20,578 nucleotides of DNA, from positions 13,604-34,181 of the forward strand of contig PMST01000314.1 in NCBI GenBank assembly GCA_003168295.1, written 5' to 3'. Numbering within the stretch: position 1 is the first letter of the stretch; every line of letters starts with the position of its first letter. The notes under the pieces were generated by a model, which searched no databases, had not been told where the DNA came from, and worked only from the letters and a program-made list of their open reading frames with translations. Positions 17,945 to 20,578 of this stretch are shown here, in pieces. The position numbers were made by a program, and so were the translations under genes. This DNA is from Actinomycetota bacterium (GTDB taxonomy: Bacteria > Actinomycetota > Actinomycetes > Streptosporangiales > Streptosporangiaceae).

Positions 17945-19468
17945 GTGGAAGGCAGCCTGCACCGGTTCGTGCGCTTGCTGCGGCTGTTCGGCGTGCGCGT
18001 GTCGGTCGCTGAGGCGGCCGATGCCATGCTGGCCACCGCGCAGCCTGGCGTGCTCGCGGACCGGCCGACGCTGCGGGCGGCGCTGCGCGTGACGCTGATC
18101 AAGGACCGGCGCGACGACGAGCTGTTCGATGAGCTGTTCACCGCGTTCTTCTGGCTGCGCCCGGTAGCCGGCCCGGCCGGCGAGCACGGTCACAGCCACG
18201 CTCACGACGACCTGGCCGACACCGGCGAGCTGGAGTCGTTCACGGTGTCCGGCGAGCCGTCGGACCTCCCGCAGCAGGGGCACAGTCACGGCAAGCCGGC
18301 CGACATCAGGGATTACTTCCGCCAGGAAGATCTCGCCCAGCAGTACAACCTGCATCAGGAAGCGAACAAGATCGACCTGGCGTCGGTGACTGACGAGATC
18401 GTGCTGTCTAAGGAGGGTGCTGACAGCGCGAGGGACGCGGGAGCCTCGGTGCAGCTGGAAACCAGCCGGCTGCACAACCCGGGCGTGCCGGGTCAGCTCG
18501 CACCGGCCACCGGGCACCAGATTGAGGGCGCCCTGACGGTGGCGCAGCAGGAGGTGCTGCTCGGCTGGCTTGAGACGGCCGAGGAGGATCTGGACGCCGA
18601 CGCCCTGGCCGCGCTGCGACGGCGGCTGGCAGGCGTCATCGCGGACCTGCCCGAGCTGCTGCGGCGCTACCTGGACCGGGTCGGCGGCGCCGTGGTGGAG
18701 GCCAGAGCCGCACGAGGCGGCCGGACCGAGACCGTCGACGAGGCCGAGCGGGCCGAGCTTGAGGAGGCGCTGCGCCGGCTGGCGCGCCAGCTTCGGGGCG
18801 CCCGGACCAGCAGGCAGCGCAATACGCCGCGCGGCCGCGTCAACCCGGGCCGGACGATGCGGAAGAACATGGGCTATGAAGGCGTGCCGTTCCGGCCTAT
18901 CACTACGAGCCGCACCGCGGACAAACCCCGGCTGCTGCTGCTGACCGATGTTTCCCTGTCGGTGCGCGCGACCGCCCGATTCACGCTGCACCTGGTCTAC
19001 GGCATGCAGTCGCTTTTCACGCAGGCTCGCTCGTTTGCTTTCGTCGACGCGCCGGTCGAGATCACCGAGCTGTTCGCCGAGCACCCGCTGGAACGGGCGC
19101 TCGGGCTGGTCTTCGACGGGCTGCCCGCCGGCGGGCTGCTGGACGTCGACGCCAGCTCCGACTACGGCGCGACGTTCACCCAGTTGCTGTCGGAGCACTC
19201 GGCCGCGCTCGATCGCCGCACCACGCTGATCGTGCTCGGGGACGGACGGGGCAACGGCAACGACGCCCGGCTCGAGACCTTCGCCGAAATCACCCGGAGG
19301 GTCCGCGAGACGATCTGGCTGACCCCGGAATCACGGTATTCCTGGGGGCTCGGGGCATGCGACCTGCCACGGTACGCGGAGTTCTGCGACCGGGTTCAGG
19401 TGGTCGCCGACCTCACCGGGCTGCAGCGCGCCGCCCAGCAGATATCGGCCGAGGCGACCGGACGATGA
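17945..19468 (+). CDS. VWA domain-containing CoxE-like protein
   Basis: A 507-aa partner of the MoxR ATPase. The N-terminal region (1-75) is helical and resembles CoxE-like N-termini (FVRLLRLFGVRVSVAEAADAM). Two short His clusters follow: HGHSHAH (81-87) and GHSHG (112-116). A long helical, charged region (200-290) leads to the C-terminal VWA domain, whose MIDAS metal site is visible as DVSLS (335-339), a candidate Thr410 in SDYGAT and Asp433 in VLGDGRGN. Start GTG 17945 has GGGAG with 6-nt spacing. The stop overlaps the methyltransferase start (ATGA). The His clusters echo the His-rich tail of the ATPase, which suggests that both handle a metal ion for the client enzyme. The paralogous CoxE family supports cofactor maturation, but the exact task here is inferred. 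Confidence 0.9.
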   Translation: MEGSLHRFVRLLRLFGVRVSVAEAADAMLATAQPGVLADRPTLRAALRVTLIKDRRDDELFDELFTAFFWLRPVAGPAGEHGHSHAHDDLADTGELESFTVSGEPSDLPQQGHSHGKPADIRDYFRQEDLAQQYNLHQEANKIDLASVTDEIVLSKEGADSARDAGASVQLETSRLHNPGVPGQLAPATGHQIEGALTVAQQEVLLGWLETAEEDLDADALAALRRRLAGVIADLPELLRRYLDRVGGAVVEARAARGGRTETVDEAERAELEEALRRLARQLRGARTSRQRNTPRGRVNPGRTMRKNMGYEGVPFRPITTSRTADKPRLLLLTDVSLSVRATARFTLHLVYGMQSLFTQARSFAFVDAPVEITELFAEHPLERALGLVFDGLPAGGLLDVDASSDYGATFTQLLSEHSAALDRRTTLIVLGDGRGNGNDARLETFAEITRRVRETIWLTPESRYSWGLGACDLPRYAEFCDRVQVVADLTGLQRAAQQISAEATGR

Positions 19469-20421
19469 CCGAGCCGAACCTGATCTCGTCGCTGCCGCGG
19501 ACCATCGACCCGCTCGCGCCGTGCCCGCGCGGCCGCTACGACGACCACCTGGTCAGCGTCGTGCGCGCCGAGCCGCCGTGTGGCCGCGCCGCGGACGGCG
19601 CCCCCGCCGTCGGTCCCGTCGTCCATACCGCCCACTTCTGCCTGACCGAGCGCGACCGCCGGATCGAGGTGACCCACTGGCTGTCGGCCGACCAGCTCGA
19701 CAACGACGTGGCCGGCCTGCTGGCCGACGAGCTGTTCGCGCCGGGCTGGCTGTCCGGGCTGGAAATCTTCGAGCGGGTATTCACCGGCGTCGTGCGATCC
19801 TGCGTTGACGACCCGCTGCTGGCCTGGTGCACGTTCTACGGCAATACCCTGGCCCGGGTCCGCCAGTGCTGGCAAGCGCCGGCCGCGGTGACCGGCCGCG
19901 ACCACACCACGATCAGCGAGCTGGCCCCGGTATACGCGCACGCGCTGCAGCTCATCCCGGCGGGCCAGGTCCTCGACCTCGGCTCCTGCTTCGGCTTCCT
20001 TCCGCTGCTGCTGGCCGAGCGGCCGGCCAATACGGTAACCGCCTCCGACCTGTCCGGCGGCACCATGGGCCTGCTGGGCGCGGTGGCGGCCGCGCGCGGG
20101 CTGCAGGTGAACACCCTGGTGTGCGATGCGGCGCGGATTCCCGTGCCAGATGACTGGGCCGACACGGTCAGCGTCATCCATCTTCTGGAGCACGTGAGTC
20201 CCGATCACGGCCGCGCCGTGATCGCCGAGGCGCTCCGTGTCGCCCGCCATCAGGTGGTGGTCGCCGTGCCGGTCGAGGACGAACCCACTGCCGCCTACGG
20301 CCATATCCGCACCTTCGACCTGCGCCAGCTCGGTGAGCTGGGTGACCGGGCCGGCCATCACTATTCGGTGCACGAGCGTCACGGAGGCTGGCTGGTGCTC
20401 ACCGTCGGCCAGGATAGCTAG
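19465..20421 (+). CDS. mftM: SAM-dependent methyltransferase, probable mycofactocin oligosaccharide methyltransferase MftM
   Basis: A 318-aa protein with a class I methyltransferase domain in its C-terminal half: motif I VLDLGSCFGFLPLLLA (169-184), the acidic residue after beta-2 in VTASDLS (191-197), CDAARIPVPDDWADTVSVIHLLEHVSPDHG (220-249) and VVVAVPVEDEP. The N-terminal 160 residues form a separate domain unlike generic methyltransferases. MftM methylates the glucose chain of mycofactocin. From memory, the mycobacterial gene lies near a methanol dehydrogenase locus, as here. The identification rests on this context and general resemblance, so a different small-molecule methyltransferase remains possible. 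ATG 19465 overlaps the VWA stop (ATGA); the longer frame is a shadow. The stop overlaps the convergent regulator's stop by 3-4 nt. Confidence 0.68.
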   Translation: MTEPNLISSLPRTIDPLAPCPRGRYDDHLVSVVRAEPPCGRAADGAPAVGPVVHTAHFCLTERDRRIEVTHWLSADQLDNDVAGLLADELFAPGWLSGLEIFERVFTGVVRSCVDDPLLAWCTFYGNTLARVRQCWQAPAAVTGRDHTTISELAPVYAHALQLIPAGQVLDLGSCFGFLPLLLAERPANTVTASDLSGGTMGLLGAVAAARGLQVNTLVCDAARIPVPDDWADTVSVIHLLEHVSPDHGRAVIAEALRVARHQVVVAVPVEDEPTAAYGHIRTFDLRQLGELGDRAGHHYSVHERHGGWLVLTVGQDS

Positions 20422-20578
20422 GAGGCGGACGTCAGGTCCACGCCGCTCTTGGCGGCCTTGTAGACCGCCTCGGCACGACTGGCCGCGTCGAGCTTGCGCA
20501 TGACGTTGCGGACATGGAATTTCACCGTGGTCTCCGCCAGGTACAGGCGCGCGCCGATGCCCCGGTTGCTCAGGCCAC
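20418..20578 (-). CDS. LuxR/NarL-type transcriptional regulator, C-terminal end (partial)
   Basis: Only the last 52 codons are in the window, entering from the right edge. They encode the second half of a LuxR-type helix-turn-helix: GLSNRGIGARLYLAETTVKFHVRNVM, with the recognition helix TTVKFHVRNVMRKL, then DAASRAEAVYKAAKSG and a short tail ending at the TAG at 20420-20418. The N-terminal domain is missing, so it cannot be said whether this is a response regulator or a LuxR/LAL-type activator. Its position beside the mno/mftM operon makes it a candidate controller of alcohol utilisation, similar to the MnoR-type regulator I recall beside the mycobacterial methanol dehydrogenase locus. It converges on mftM with a few bases of overlap. 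Confidence 0.88.
   Translation of the reverse strand, partial: GLSNRGIGARLYLAETTVKFHVRNVMRKLDAASRAEAVYKAAKSGVDLTSAS

Noticed and set aside
17834..19198. 454-codon open frame on the minus strand
   Set aside because: Antisense to the MoxR/VWA genes, which have clear Walker and MIDAS motifs. The frame is a codon-position shadow.
19396..20382. 328-codon open frame on the minus strand
   Set aside because: Antisense to the methyltransferase, whose motif I is unambiguous.

Overview
This is a GC-rich window (roughly 70% G+C) whose genes, codon use and gene content point to an actinomycete (Actinomycetota). The diagnostic content is a mycofactocin biosynthesis locus, an NDMA-dependent methanol dehydrogenase, a WS/DGAT-type acyltransferase and tightly overlapping GC-rich genes. 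The genus cannot be fixed from the window. I see no tRNA, rRNA, CRISPR array, insertion sequence or phage gene.

Layout. (1) Positions 1-3400, plus strand, carry lower glycolysis genes: the C-terminal part of a glyceraldehyde-3-phosphate dehydrogenase followed by a hairpin terminator, a stand-alone cyclic-nucleotide-binding-domain protein preceded by a 17-bp tandem repeat, then a translationally coupled phosphoglycerate kinase and phosphoglycerate mutase. The mutase lacks its usual catalytic glutamate. (2) Positions 3369-5712, minus strand, carry an acyl-CoA ligase that has lost its core and reading frame (pseudogene), followed by a wax ester synthase/diacylglycerol acyltransferase. (3) Positions 5853-15067, minus strand, form one nine-gene operon: mftA (56-aa mycofactocin precursor), mftB, mftC, two FadH/OYE-like flavin/Fe-S oxidoreductases, ETF alpha, a FixC-like quinone oxidoreductase, a FixX-like ferredoxin and ETF beta. 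Most junctions are 4-8 nt overlaps. (4) A 332-bp divergent intergenic region with an unusual alternating palindrome lies at 15068-15399. (5) Positions 15400-20421, plus strand, carry an NDMA-dependent methanol dehydrogenase, a MoxR-type AAA+ ATPase with a histidine-rich tail, a VWA (CoxE-like) protein and a methyltransferase resembling MftM. The C-terminal end of a LuxR/NarL-type regulator runs in from the right edge on the minus strand.

How the parts work together. MftA, MftB and MftC make the early mycofactocin intermediate. The methanol dehydrogenase belongs to the nicotinoprotein class, whose tightly bound NAD(H) is thought to be re-oxidised by mycofactocin. The OYE pair, the ETF and the FixC/FixX pair look like a route for electrons from reduced mycofactocin to the quinone pool. 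The MoxR/VWA pair, with its His-rich segments, is a plausible metal-insertion or activation machine for the dehydrogenase. MftM would finish the glycan tail of the cofactor. The later biosynthesis genes mftD, mftE and mftF are not in the window.

Regulation. GGAC-N4-GTCC-like (DosR/DevR-type) palindromes lie upstream of pgk and upstream of the ligase/WS-DGAT operon, which suggests a shared low-oxygen or dormancy control. This is inference from motif reading only.
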